Assembly (NCBI RefSeq): GCF_003131205.1
Contig: NZ_QFFY01000004.1
Coordinates: forward strand, 124,001-188,000
Source: Occallatibacter savannae
GTDB lineage: Bacteria > Acidobacteriota > Terriglobia > Terriglobales > Acidobacteriaceae
Length of the DNA: 64,000 nt
Direction of reading: 5' to 3'
The notes beneath the pieces are model-generated. The model was given only the letters and a program-made list of their open reading frames with translations, was not told the DNA's origin and did no database searches. Positions 34,324 to 43,800 of the stretch are shown in pieces (position 1 is the stretch's first letter; each line of letters starts with the position of its first letter). The position numbers were made by a program, and so were the translations under genes.

Positions 34324-34414
34324 CGGCGCTCCCCTGATACGAGAAAGCTCAGGTTAGCATGATGGATCGGCGGAACCGGTCCGGCTCGTCACAGCTGTCG
34401 CTGCCCGGCAATTC

Positions 34415-35158
34415 CTACACTTTGAAGGCCGGGTAGTGGCCCACAACCTCGTTTGGAGCGATGTTGGTGCCGCCCATAATGATCTCGTGGCTGCCGATGC
34501 GGGCGCCATCGCCGATCGTCGTAGGCTGCAGCTTCACGTCCTCTTCCTTATTCGTCTCAGAGTAGCTGTGCGAAAAGATGCGTGCGTACGAGCCGATGAT
34601 CGCGTTCTTGCCGATCTTGATGCCGCCGCGATCGTGGAGGAGCACACCCTGATGGATGACAGCGCCATCGTCTACGGAGAGCTTGTAGCCGTAAGTAAGA
34701 TCCACGCCCTGATGAATTTTCACGCCGGAGCCCATGTGGTCGAAGATGTGGCGGCCCAGCATGCAGCGGAAGCGAAGGCCGAGCCAGACGTTGAGGCCGA
34801 TGGGAGAGCGGTCGAACATCTTCCAGAACCAGATGAGCGGCTTGCGAACCGCGTACTCAACCGGATCGATGTTGTTGAAGTACTCGGCATCGAGGGTGAC
34901 GTTCTCCGGGTCGAGCGAGTAGCTGAGCACGTTTCCGGGGAGTTCGCTGGTAAGCGAAACATTGGGCTTCGTCCCGTGGGGTCGGCCCAGATAAAGCTGA
35001 TAGAGCTGATCGCGAACGATCTCGGCGCGGCGCTCGGGCGAACGGTGCCGGTAGAACTCCTCATCCAGAAAGCGGATCCAGCGGCGAAAGACCTCTTCGG
35101 CTTCGGGCGTAGGGTGCGGCTGAGTGGAAGAGGCCGGCTGCGGCTTGGTGGTCGCCAT
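34415..35158 (-). CDS. Left-handed beta-helix acyltransferase-like protein
   Basis: 247 residues. Residues about 20-120 are alpha-rich (FRRWIRFLDEEFYRHRSPER). From about 130 on, hexapeptide repeats build a left-handed beta helix: GSGVKIHQGVDLTYGYKL, DDGAVIHQGVLLHDRGG, IGKNAIIGSYARIFSHS, IGDGARIGSHEIIMGGTNI. These trimeric proteins usually transfer an acetyl group from acetyl-CoA to a sugar or similar acceptor. No nearby sugar pathway identifies the acceptor. It is divergent from asnS, sharing a 112-base promoter region. The ribosome site is poor. Confidence 0.8.
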   Translation of the reverse strand: MATTKPQPASSTQPHPTPEAEEVFRRWIRFLDEEFYRHRSPERRAEIVRDQLYQLYLGRPHGTKPNVSLTSELPGNVLSYSLDPENVTLDAEYFNNIDPVEYAVRKPLIWFWKMFDRSPIGLNVWLGLRFRCMLGRHIFDHMGSGVKIHQGVDLTYGYKLSVDDGAVIHQGVLLHDRGGIKIGKNAIIGSYARIFSHSYSETNKEEDVKLQPTTIGDGARIGSHEIIMGGTNIAPNEVVGHYPAFKV

Positions 35159-35270
35159 ATGTGTATGGACGATAAATCACGGAGGCCGGATGCAGCGAGG
35201 GAGATCGAGATGACGAGCAGCGTTGGAGGTTTATCCTGAAAGGTCTGGAAAACGACGAGAGAGTAGAGCC

Positions 35271-36644
35271 ATGTCTGAAGAAACCGCTGCCATCTCTGGA
35301 TCCACTGCAACAACGAAACCCGCCGCCCCGGTTGCAACGATCGCCACACTCGGGAAGTTTGAGGGCCAGTCCGTGCAGATTCGCGGGTGGCTGTATAACT
35401 CGCGCGAGAGCGGGAAGCTGATCTTCCCCATCTTTCGCGACGGAACGGGTACGGTTCAGGGCGTGGCGCATGTGAAGAGCGTGCCGGCTGAAGTTTTCGA
35501 GACGCTGAAGGGGCTTACGCAGGAGTCTTCGGTGATCGTGACGGGCAAGGTGCGGGCCGACAAACGCGCGCCGGGCGGGTACGAGCTCGACGTGGAGAAC
35601 GTCGAGGTGGTGCAGCGCGTCCCCGAAAGCGAGCCGTATCCAATCACGCCCAAGGAGCACGGGGTCGACTTCCTGATGGAACGGCGGCACCTCTGGGTGC
35701 GGTCGCCGAGGCAGTCGGCGATTCTGCGGATTCGTGCGGAGATCATGCGGGCGGCGGCAGAGTACTTCGACAACAATGGATTCATTCGCACGGATCCGCC
35801 GATTCTGACGCCGGCGGCGTGCGAGGGAACTTCAACGCTGTTCCCGGTAGATTACTTCGGCGATCCGGCGTTTTTGACGCAGTCGGGGCAGCTCTATATC
35901 GAGTCGACGGCACTGGCGCTGGGCAAGGTGTACAGCTTCGGGCCGACGTTCAGGGCGGAGAAGTCGAAGACGCGGCGTCATCTGACCGAGTTCTGGATGA
36001 TCGAGCCGGAAGTTGCGTATTGCGATCTCGACGGGCTGATGGAGCTAGCGGAGAACTTCATCTCGCACATCGTGCAGAGCGTGGTCAAAAATCGAGAACC
36101 TGAGCTTGCCGTGATCGGCCGGGACGTGGAGAAGCTGAAGCAGATCACGCCTCCTTTCCCGCGGCTGCGCTATGACGAGGCGGCAAAGATGCTGAACGAG
36201 GCGCACGCGAAGGGCTTGTTGGAGCAGCCATTTGAGTACGGAAATGATTTCGGATCGCCGGATGAGACGTGGCTCAGTTCGCAATTCGACAAGCCGGTGA
36301 TGGTGCATCGGTATCCGGCGGCAGTCAAGGCCTTCTACATGGAGCCCGATCCGAAGGATCCGAACTTCGCCCTCTGCGTGGATGTGCTGGCGCCGGAGGG
36401 ATACGGCGAAGTAATCGGCGGATCGCAGCGCGTGTCTAGCTACGAGCTGCTGAAGAGCCGGATCGAAGCGCATAACCTGCCGCTCGAGGCATTCCAATGG
36501 TACCTGGATCTGCGTCGGTATGGATCAGTGCCGCACGCGGGATTCGGAATGGGCATCGAGCGAGCCGTCGCGTGGATCTGCGGGCTGGAGCACGTGCGGG
36601 AGACGATTCCGTTCGCCCGCATGCTGCACAGAATCTATCCATAG
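35271..36644 (+). CDS. asnS: Asparaginyl-tRNA synthetase
   Basis: 457 residues from the ATG at 35271; a start at 35223 would add 16 untypical residues. The OB-fold anticodon domain is at about 20-125 ([27 protein letters not shown]). The class IIb catalytic domain carries motif 2 ([20 protein letters not shown]) and motif 3 ([20 protein letters not shown]). The AsnS-type IEPEVAY follows motif 2. It charges tRNA-Asn, so this organism can make Asn-tRNA directly. It is a single gene, divergent from the acyltransferase. Confidence 0.95.
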   Translation: MSEETAAISGSTATTKPAAPVATIATLGKFEGQSVQIRGWLYNSRESGKLIFPIFRDGTGTVQGVAHVKSVPAEVFETLKGLTQESSVIVTGKVRADKRAPGGYELDVENVEVVQRVPESEPYPITPKEHGVDFLMERRHLWVRSPRQSAILRIRAEIMRAAAEYFDNNGFIRTDPPILTPAACEGTSTLFPVDYFGDPAFLTQSGQLYIESTALALGKVYSFGPTFRAEKSKTRRHLTEFWMIEPEVAYCDLDGLMELAENFISHIVQSVVKNREPELAVIGRDVEKLKQITPPFPRLRYDEAAKMLNEAHAKGLLEQPFEYGNDFGSPDETWLSSQFDKPVMVHRYPAAVKAFYMEPDPKDPNFALCVDVLAPEGYGEVIGGSQRVSSYELLKSRIEAHNLPLEAFQWYLDLRRYGSVPHAGFGMGIERAVAWICGLEHVRETIPFARMLHRIYP

Positions 36645-36707
36645 TTGCCAGCTGCCAGTCTCCAGCTATCAGGAATTGGTGCTCACTGGTCAGTAGTCAT
36701 TGATCGT
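36645..36707 (+). repeat. Heptad repeat array after asnS
   Basis: Immediately after the asnS stop come TTGCCAG, CTGCCAG, TCTCCAG and CTATCAG in exact 7-base register, with later units (TGGTCAG, TAGTCAT) still in phase. Confidence 0.8.
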
Positions 36708-36771
36708 GGGCAGGAGCCGACGGGTTCGGACCGGGGTTGGATGTCCGCTGATTGTCCGATCCCGGACAGCA

Positions 36772-36900
36772 GGACCCCTACCCCCCCCATGTACCCTTTG
36801 AGGCCAAGTATCCGTTTGTGTGGCTTACGGCGAAGCGTCCGCTGCAGGTGTCTCAGTCCATTGGGCTTCTACACAAGCTGTCTCATAATAAAGGACTTAG
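36772..36900 (+). repeat. Intergenic C-tract repeat element, copy A
   Basis: It begins with a C-rich run (CCCCTACCCCCCCC) and contains TGGCTTACGGCG, GCAGGTGT, CATTGG and ATAATAAAGGACTTAG. The same blocks in the same order occur at 61356-61488 (GAGCTTACAGCG, GCAGGTGT, GATTGG, AATAGGCTTAC). No coding potential is seen. Confidence 0.65.
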
Positions 36901-37211
36901 AAACGAACGAGGGAAGAAGGGACAAGAGTCGCGAATCCCGTTCTTTTGACATAAGTTTTGCTCTGTACTCATAGCTCAAGTATGAAGAAAATGAGCGAAT
37001 TGAGCTGCAAAAGGGGCAAAAGATTTTTCTGTTTGGAATCAGGAGCTTAAGGTAGTTCGCGGTTCGATGGCTGTTGACCCCCAGTGAGGTTCACCCCTGT
37101 GTCCCTCACCAGCCGCGTTTGCCTGATTGCCAACGAGGCGAGCTCTGCTCCAAGACGATGCGGTCCCGGATACCAAACAGAGCCGGCACGGGGAGACCCG
37201 TGCCGTTGTTG
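36901..37211. other. Intergenic sequence without recognised gene
   Basis: It lies between the C-tract element and the yceI end. Base composition falls locally (36950-37050 is AT-rich for this genome). GGCACGGGGAGACCCGTGCC near 37185-37205 forms a GC hairpin that could terminate yceI or asnS transcripts. Confidence 0.4.
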
Positions 37212-37239
37212 CTGACCACTGATCAATGGAAGCTGATCA
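37212..37239 (-). repeat. Heptad repeats at the end of yceI, minus orientation
   Basis: CTGACCA, CTGATCA, ATGGAAG and CTGATCA run in 7-base register on the plus strand (TGATCAG/TGGTCAG on the minus strand) and overlap the yceI stop codon. Confidence 0.6.
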
Positions 37240-37794
37240 CTGCTTGATGAACTGGGCTTCGATGGTGATGTTCACATCGTCGCCTACGAGAATGCCGCCG
37301 GTTTCGAGCGCTGCGTTCCAGCTCAAACCGTAATCTTTGCGGTTGATCTTCGTTGTCGCTGAGAGGCCGATGCGCGTGTTGCCCCACGGATCTTTGCCCG
37401 GCGCTGTGGGGCCGTCAACGACGAAAACCTGCTGGCGGGTCTGGCCGTGAATCGTAAGGTCGCCCGTAACGTTGTATCCGCCGTCGCCGTTGGGCTGGAC
37501 TTTGCTCGACCGGAAAGTCATGGTCCCAAACTGGCCGGCGTCGAAGAAGTCGCCGCTCTTGAGGTGCGCGTCGCGCTGGGCATCGCCGGTGCTGATGGTG
37601 TTCACGTCGATGGTGGCCTCGATGCTGGAGAGTGTCTTGTCTGTGGGGTGCTCGGTCAGCGTGCCGGAAAGGCCGTTGAAGCTGCCTTTTACGTTGGAGA
37701 TCATCATGTGCTTCACCTTGAACTCGGCGTGGGAGTGGGCGGGATCGAGTTTCCAGGTGGTGAGGGTTGCGGGAGTGGAGGTGGTTGTGGCCAT
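37237..37794 (-). CDS. YceI-family lipocalin-like protein
   Basis: 185 residues. It opens TTWKLDPAHSHAEFKVKHMM, the YceI signature, and continues LTIHGQTRQQVFVVDGP and IGLSATTKINRKDYGLSW. The fold is an extended beta barrel that in studied members binds polyisoprenoid lipids. There is no signal peptide, so this copy is probably cytoplasmic, unlike E. coli YceI. A perfect 12-bp palindrome lies 44 bases upstream. The stop region overlaps a heptad repeat array. The exact role is unknown; related genes respond to osmotic, acid or redox stress. Confidence 0.92.
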   Translation of the reverse strand: MATTTSTPATLTTWKLDPAHSHAEFKVKHMMISNVKGSFNGLSGTLTEHPTDKTLSSIEATIDVNTISTGDAQRDAHLKSGDFFDAGQFGTMTFRSSKVQPNGDGGYNVTGDLTIHGQTRQQVFVVDGPTAPGKDPWGNTRIGLSATTKINRKDYGLSWNAALETGGILVGDDVNITIEAQFIKQ

Positions 37795-37837
37795 GGGGTG
37801 GCTCCTTTCAGAAGTCTTGGATGCGCGAAGGAGATAG

Positions 37838-37849
37838 TTGTTGCAACAA
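37838..37849 (-). promoter_or_regulatory. Perfect palindrome upstream of yceI (MarR-like operator candidate)
   Basis: TTGTTGCAACAA is a perfect 12-bp palindrome centred about 50 bases before the yceI ATG. Its length and composition suit a MarR-family dimer; no regulator gene is adjacent. Confidence 0.5.
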
Positions 37850-37857
37850 ATATTTAG

Positions 37858-37885
37858 TTAACAGTTGCCAGTCTTCAGTTCTCAG
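37858..37885 (+). repeat. Heptad repeat array between yceI and the GH3 gene
   Basis: TTAACAG, TTGCCAG, TCTTCAG and TTCTCAG in exact 7-base register. Confidence 0.7.
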
Positions 37886-37974
37886 TTGGGGGTTCGTGAA
37901 GGGGAAGGACTTGCGGCAGAAATGACGCCAAAAAGGGGTGAACCCGGACGCGGGGAGGGCGTCCGGATTGTTGA

Positions 37975-40725
37975 TCAGTGGGGAAGCTGCTGGCCGCCGC
38001 TGATTGTGAATGTGGTTGACATGGTGGCGGGGCCGAGGTCACCATCGGGCTGGGATCCACCGACAGAAAGCTTGTATTCGCCAGCAATTACGGCGCGGAC
38101 GCCCTTCTCGTCGACTTGCGAGAGCGTGCGCGGATCGAGCTTGAAGGAGACGTGCTTCGTCTCGCCGGGATTGAGGTGCAGGCGCTGGAATCCGGAGAGG
38201 GCTTGTTTAGCGGACAGTGCGGCTTGGGGAGGAATGAGGTAGAGCTCCGCAACTTCATCTCCTGCCAGGGAGCCGGTGTTCTTCACGTCGGCTTCGACGG
38301 TAAGGGTGTTGCCGGCTTTCAGGCTGGTCGTTGAGAGTTTCAGGCCGGAATAGGCGAAGGTGGCGTAGCTGAGGCCGTCGCCGAAGGCGTAGAGCGGCTT
38401 GCCTTTGAAGTAGCGGTAGGTCCGGTTGGCCATGGAGTAGTCTTCGAAGGCGGGCAACTGATCCACGCCAGTGTAGAAGGTTACGGGGAGGCGACCGGCG
38501 GGATTGTTCTTGCCGCTGAGCGTTTCAGCAATTGCCTGACCGCCGGACTGGCCGGGGTACCAGGCTTCGATTAGAGCGCGGGCGTTCTGCTGCGCCCAGT
38601 TCATAGCGAGAGCGCTGCCGTTGAGCAGGACAACTGTTATTGGTTTGCCGGCCCTGGCTACAGCTTCGAGCATTTGCTTCTGAACATCCGGCAATTCGAT
38701 GTCAGTGCGATCGCCCCCGGAGAAGCCCTTTGCGTCCACCTTCATCTCTTCCCCTTCGAGACGCGGGGTAAGTCCGACGAAGGCAATGACCGCTTCGGCA
38801 TTCGATGCTGCTTCGACGGCCTGCTTCTGGAGGAGTTCGGGCGAGGGAGTCCATTCGAAGGAGAGCCCGGCGCCGGTGATGCGACCCGACTGAATGTACT
38901 CGATCCGGAGCTCGTGCGGGCGGGTATCGGCAAAGGGGACAGCGAAGTGTTGCACCGCACCGTAGTTGCGTCCGGAAGGCGGCAGCTTGGTGGCAGTTGG
39001 CGTCGGCGGAGCGGCGGGCTCGAGCTTTTTCCCGTCGAGATAGACGGCGAACTTCAGCTTGTCCTGGCAGGGGTAGCAGATGGGCAGGCGGAACTGAAGA
39101 TTCAGCGTGTCGGCCACGGGAGCGCGGAGAGCGCCGACCCAGCGGACCGCGAAGGACTGGTTGGACGTGTCGGAGGGTTCAACTGGATTGGCGAAGGCCC
39201 AGTCAAAGTCGATTTCCTTGTCGATGCGGACCATTGCGGGAGCGCCATCGAAGCTGGGCTTCGAGAAGTACTGCCCCTCAAGGCCATCGACCGTCGAATC
39301 CGTCGCTGCGCGCAGCATGGTGCGCGGGACGGGAAGGTCACCATTGGCGATGTAGGTTGCGCCTTGTGCGTAAAGGACGTGGTCGTGGCCGAACTCGGAC
39401 TCGATGCCGTCAATTGGGAGAATGGGGTGGAGCGGGATCGCGTTGTAGTTGCCCTCAAGGGCGACGCGCGATCCGGCGAGAGGGCCGACCACGGCGATGG
39501 TCTGATGCTTTGCGGGATCGATCGGGAGGAAGTGGCCCTCGTTCTTGAGCAGCACCATGGATTCGCGTGAGGCGCGGAGGGCGAGAGCAGCGTGTTCGGG
39601 TGAGTTCACAAGCGTCATCGGCATTTTTGAGAACGGGACTTGTTCGGGTGGATCGAACATGCCTAGCTTCATGCGTGCGGTGAACAGGCGCTTGAGGGAG
39701 ACGTCGATCTGCGGCTCGGAGACGAGTCCCTTGTGAACAGCGTCGGTAAGGGCGCGGTACTCGGTGCCGCAGTCTGTGTCCGTTCCGGCGAGGACGCCGG
39801 CGGCTGATCCAGCGGGAGCGTCGGGCGAGTAGTGATGGCCGTAGGACTCGTAAAAGTCGCCGATGGCACCGCAATCGGAAGTGACGAACCCGTTAAAGTG
39901 CCAGTCGCCGCGGAGAATGTCGCCGAGCAGCATCTTGTTCGCGCAGGCGGGAACTTTGTCGACGCGGTTGTAGGCGCACATGATCGAGTCGGCTTTGCTA
40001 TCGACGATGGTGGCGCGGAAGGCAGGCAGGTAGGTGTCCCAGAGATCGTGCGGGGAGGGATCGACGTTGGCCTTGTGGCGGGTGGACTCGGGGCCGCTGT
40101 GCACGGCGTAGTGCTTGGGAGTAGCTATAGCGCGGAAGTATTTGGGGTCGTCGCCCTGGATGCCTTCGACAAAGGCGGTGCCCAGGTGCGCTGTCAGGAA
40201 CGGATCTTCGCCGTAGGTCTCCTGCCCACGGCCCCAGCGGGGATCGCGAAAGATGTTGATGTTGGGCGACCAGATGGTGAGGCCGAAGTAGCGGTCGTGA
40301 TTGTTGTGCGCGATGGCGTCGTTGTACTTGGATCGGGCTTCCGTTGAAACGACTCCGCCGATGGAGTGGACGAGCGGGGCGTCCCAAGTGGCGGCGTTTC
40401 CGATGGCCTGCGGGAAGAGAGTCGCGAATCCGGAACGAGCAACCCCGTGAAGACCTTCGTTCCACCAGTTGTAGGCGGGGATGTCGAGGCGCGGGATTGC
40501 GGGAGCGCGGTCGATGAGCTGCGAGACCTTCTCTTCGAGGGTGAGCCGTCTTACTAGATCGTCCACGCGTTTCTCGATCGGGAGAGACGCATCGCGGAAC
40601 GGCATGACAGCGGCGGCTTTGATCTGCTCCGGTGTCGGAGCCGGCGCAGCAGTCTCTGCTGCCTGTTGTGCGTAAGTAGCGAGAGGAAGAAGAGCAACAG
40701 CGATCAAAACAGAAAGCGTGCGCAT
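37975..40725 (-). CDS. Secreted glycoside hydrolase family 3 (beta-xylosidase/beta-glucosidase type)
   Basis: 916 residues from the ATG at 40725, chosen because a signal peptide (MRTLSVLIAVALLPLATYAQ) then starts the protein and GGAG lies 12 bases upstream; a start at 40815 would fall inside the preceding terminator. The GH3 N-domain carries the nucleophile Asp284 in FVTSDCGAIGD. WNEGLHGVARSG and PRWGRGQETYGEDP are typical of the xylosidase-like branch. A PA14-like insert (about LEGQYFSKPSFDGAP) interrupts the second domain, and a fibronectin III-like domain closes the protein. It should release sugars from plant oligosaccharides in the periplasm. It follows the TonB-dependent receptor gene. 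Confidence 0.92.
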   Translation of the reverse strand: MRTLSVLIAVALLPLATYAQQAAETAAPAPTPEQIKAAAVMPFRDASLPIEKRVDDLVRRLTLEEKVSQLIDRAPAIPRLDIPAYNWWNEGLHGVARSGFATLFPQAIGNAATWDAPLVHSIGGVVSTEARSKYNDAIAHNNHDRYFGLTIWSPNINIFRDPRWGRGQETYGEDPFLTAHLGTAFVEGIQGDDPKYFRAIATPKHYAVHSGPESTRHKANVDPSPHDLWDTYLPAFRATIVDSKADSIMCAYNRVDKVPACANKMLLGDILRGDWHFNGFVTSDCGAIGDFYESYGHHYSPDAPAGSAAGVLAGTDTDCGTEYRALTDAVHKGLVSEPQIDVSLKRLFTARMKLGMFDPPEQVPFSKMPMTLVNSPEHAALALRASRESMVLLKNEGHFLPIDPAKHQTIAVVGPLAGSRVALEGNYNAIPLHPILPIDGIESEFGHDHVLYAQGATYIANGDLPVPRTMLRAATDSTVDGLEGQYFSKPSFDGAPAMVRIDKEIDFDWAFANPVEPSDTSNQSFAVRWVGALRAPVADTLNLQFRLPICYPCQDKLKFAVYLDGKKLEPAAPPTPTATKLPPSGRNYGAVQHFAVPFADTRPHELRIEYIQSGRITGAGLSFEWTPSPELLQKQAVEAASNAEAVIAFVGLTPRLEGEEMKVDAKGFSGGDRTDIELPDVQKQMLEAVARAGKPITVVLLNGSALAMNWAQQNARALIEAWYPGQSGGQAIAETLSGKNNPAGRLPVTFYTGVDQLPAFEDYSMANRTYRYFKGKPLYAFGDGLSYATFAYSGLKLSTTSLKAGNTLTVEADVKNTGSLAGDEVAELYLIPPQAALSAKQALSGFQRLHLNPGETKHVSFKLDPRTLSQVDEKGVRAVIAGEYKLSVGGSQPDGDLGPATMSTTFTISGGQQLPH

Positions 40726-40775
40726 GAGGATGAGTGTCTCCGTGAGCATGGTACGAGGCGGGGATTCGAGTGAGC

Positions 40776-40810
40776 AAAAAAAGAGGGAGGGAGGACGAAG
40801 CCTCCCTCCC
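40776..40810 (-). terminator. Strong rho-independent terminator of the TonB-dependent receptor gene
   Basis: GGGAGGGAGG and CCTCCCTCCC form a perfect 10-bp stem with a 6-base loop, and TCTTTTTTT follows on the minus strand. It lies 15 bases after the receptor stop and before the GH3 start. Confidence 0.9.
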
Positions 40811-40824
40811 GGCACACCACAAAC

Positions 40825-43800
40825 TCAGAAGATAAATTTGCCGCCGAGTTCGAGCAGGCGCGGACCGTAGTCCGACGTGACCTGACCGAAGTTTCCGTCA
40901 TGTGAGGCACGATCAACACCCGAGTAGTTCGTGTGGTTGAACGTGTTGAAGGACTCGAAGCGAAGTTCGATGCGCGGTCCCTCGTGCGAGGTAAGCGCGA
41001 AGGCCTTGAACAACGAGAGGTTTTCATTGATCAGTGCCGGTCCCAGGACGGAATCTTTCCCCGTGTTGCCGAAGCCCTGGTTGGGGCCGCCGTTCCATGG
41101 GGCAATCGGATCCGCAAATGCGGTCTTATCGAACCAGGCAGCGGCCGTCTTCGGATACCTGACTGCGCTGACTTTGTTCGGCCGATTGGTGAAGCCGCCA
41201 CCGAGTCCCACGGTGTCGGTTCCGTTATAGGTGATGGTGAGCGGAAGTCCGGTCTCTGCCGCGGTGATGCCGGAGATCTGCCAACCGCCAACGAGCGTGC
41301 GCGCCAGCAAGTTGCCGCTGTGCTTGAACCACGGCAGCCCATAGACGTAGCTCGCGTTGAAGATGTGGCGACGATCGAAGCTGGTATCCGAACCCCAGTC
41401 GTACTTGGGATTGTAGGGATTGGAGAGGCTGCCGAGATCGTTCGTCACCTCGTCGATGTTGTGCCCGTAGGTGTAGGAGAACTGCGTGGTGAGGCCCCAG
41501 CGATTCTCAATGCGGAGACCGGCCTGGAACGAGTTGTAGTTGAAGTGTGTTTCGTTTTCTTCCTGCGTGATGCCGGCATATCCGGGGTAGTTCCGGTAGA
41601 GGTTGGCATTGGCGCCGCCCGCAACCGCCTGGCGATTGGTGATGTCGTTCAGCGGGAGCGTGTTCACGGCGCGATCGTCGTTCTGATCCCATCCGTCAGA
41701 ACCCACATACTGCATCACGGCAACAACGGAAGGAGAAACCTGCTTCTGGATACCCAGGCTGTAGTCCATGGTTCCCGGGGCAGGGTAGTTGTAATTGATT
41801 GAGGTGAGAGTGGACGGGAAGGTCTGTGACGTCGTTGCACCGGTCACAGCACTCGTGTGCGGATCGGAGAAGTAAACGTTGGTTGCCGAAGGCTGGTAGG
41901 CGAACGGCGGATTGAGAGCGGCGTTGTAGACGTCGTTGCCCTGCACGCGCTCATAGAAGACGCCAGCGCCGCCGCGAAGCACGGTCTTGCCGTCGCCGAA
42001 GATATCCCAGTTGAAGCCGACGCGCGGCTGCCAGGTAAAGTAGCGGTTTTCGACGTTGCCGCGCGGGAACCCGTTCACACCAGCTTCGCGGATTCCGTTG
42101 AGGTAGAACGGCTGAGTTCCAGCCTTCGGGAAGGTGGAGAGGAACTCTGGTCGAATGGTGCCCAGGTTGGGATCGCCGGGAGTGTTGTTCAGCGGGTATC
42201 CGGCTGATCTGTTGTAGTCGGCCTGCACGAAGTTAGCGAAGGCATCGTAGCGCTCAAAGGCGTGAGGCATGCCGTCGAAGCGCAAACCGATGTTCAACAC
42301 GAAGTGCGGTGTGAGGTGCCAATTGTCGTTTGCATAGGCACCGTAGTTGTTATTGACCCAGTGCTTGCCTGCAAGATCGCGAAGCTGCGTAAAGCTGGAC
42401 GCATCGCCAAGCAGGAAGTCAATGTAGGAGTCGCCCGAGAAGTTCTTGTTGCTGGAGTTGAACGCTGCGGTGCCCTGGGTGTTGGCCTGGAGCTGCTGGT
42501 TCTTGTAGTCATGGAGCCAGTTGGCGCCGAATTTGAACTGGTGGCGACCCTTGTTCCAGGTGAGGTCGTCACGGTATTCAAAGCCTTCGTAGCCGTTCTT
42601 CCAGGGGAAGTAGGATTCGGTCCAGGTCACGCTGAGAGGCGAGCCTTGCAGATCGATCTCAGGCATGTCGTTGCCGGCGTTGTTGGCCACAGGGAAGAAG
42701 CTCGAGGCTGTCCAGCCGGAGGGAATCTGGAATGATCCACCCTGCCCAGCAGTCGGCGTCAGGCGAATTTTGTTGCCCCCATACAGGAAGGCGGTTTCGT
42801 TGAGCAGGTTGGGCGAGTACGTCTGTGTGAGGCGAATCGCCGCAGTGTAGGAGGGATTCTGCATTGTTGTTCCCACCGTCGGATAGGTGCTCGAACTCCA
42901 CAGCGGCGGGAAGAAGCTCTTGGTCATCGAGTCGTGCAGGAAGTGGCCCATCAACTGAAACTTGGAGTTGATGGTGTGGTCGATGCGGAAGACGTCTTCG
43001 CGCACGTTCTCTGGCTGAGGAATGGAAGCGATGTACTGGCTGGTTCCGAGATTGGGCTTCGGGAAAGTGCCGGAGTTCAATTCCAGCACCGAGTTCGGAT
43101 CCATCACGGCTGCTGGAATACGGTACGTTCCGTCTGAGTTTGTCGGGAACGGAGAGCCCGGGGTGAGCCCGTTCGCAGTGTAGATCGCAAGCTTCGCTGG
43201 GTCGGTTGTCTTGGGCACGAGAGGAGCGTGTCCATTTGGCGATGTGTAGGAGAGATTCTGACCTGCGACAGCGAAGTTGCTAGCCATGATCGTGTTTGCG
43301 ATCGATGGCGCGCTTCCCTGAATCAGGCGACGCCATTCTTCATTCACGAAGAAGAACGTGCGGCCGCCTGTGAAGGGAATGGGGCCACCGAGGTTCGCGC
43401 CGGGCTCATTGAGCTGGAACTTGGGGCGCGACTTGCCGGACCGTTTCAAGAAGTAGTCGTTCGCGTTGTAGTCGGTGTTGCGGTTGAACTCGTAAATTTC
43501 GCCGTGGTACTTCTTGGTGCCCGACTTGATCACCATCGTGACGGTGCCGCCGGAGCCGATTCCGTAATCGGGGCTGTAGTTGCTGTCGAGCGTGCGGAAC
43601 TCAGCGATTGCGTCTTGCGAGGGAAGGTTCATGAAGCAGCCGCCGCAGCCGCGGTCGTTCTGCTCGGCGCCATCGATGAGGTAGATGTTGTGCGACTGGC
43701 GGGTTCCGTTGAACTCGATCGCGTTGGATGAGGTGAGCGCGTCGACGCCGCCAAACTGCGGCAGGTTATTGGAGACGCCCAGTCCAAGCGCAGCGAGCGA

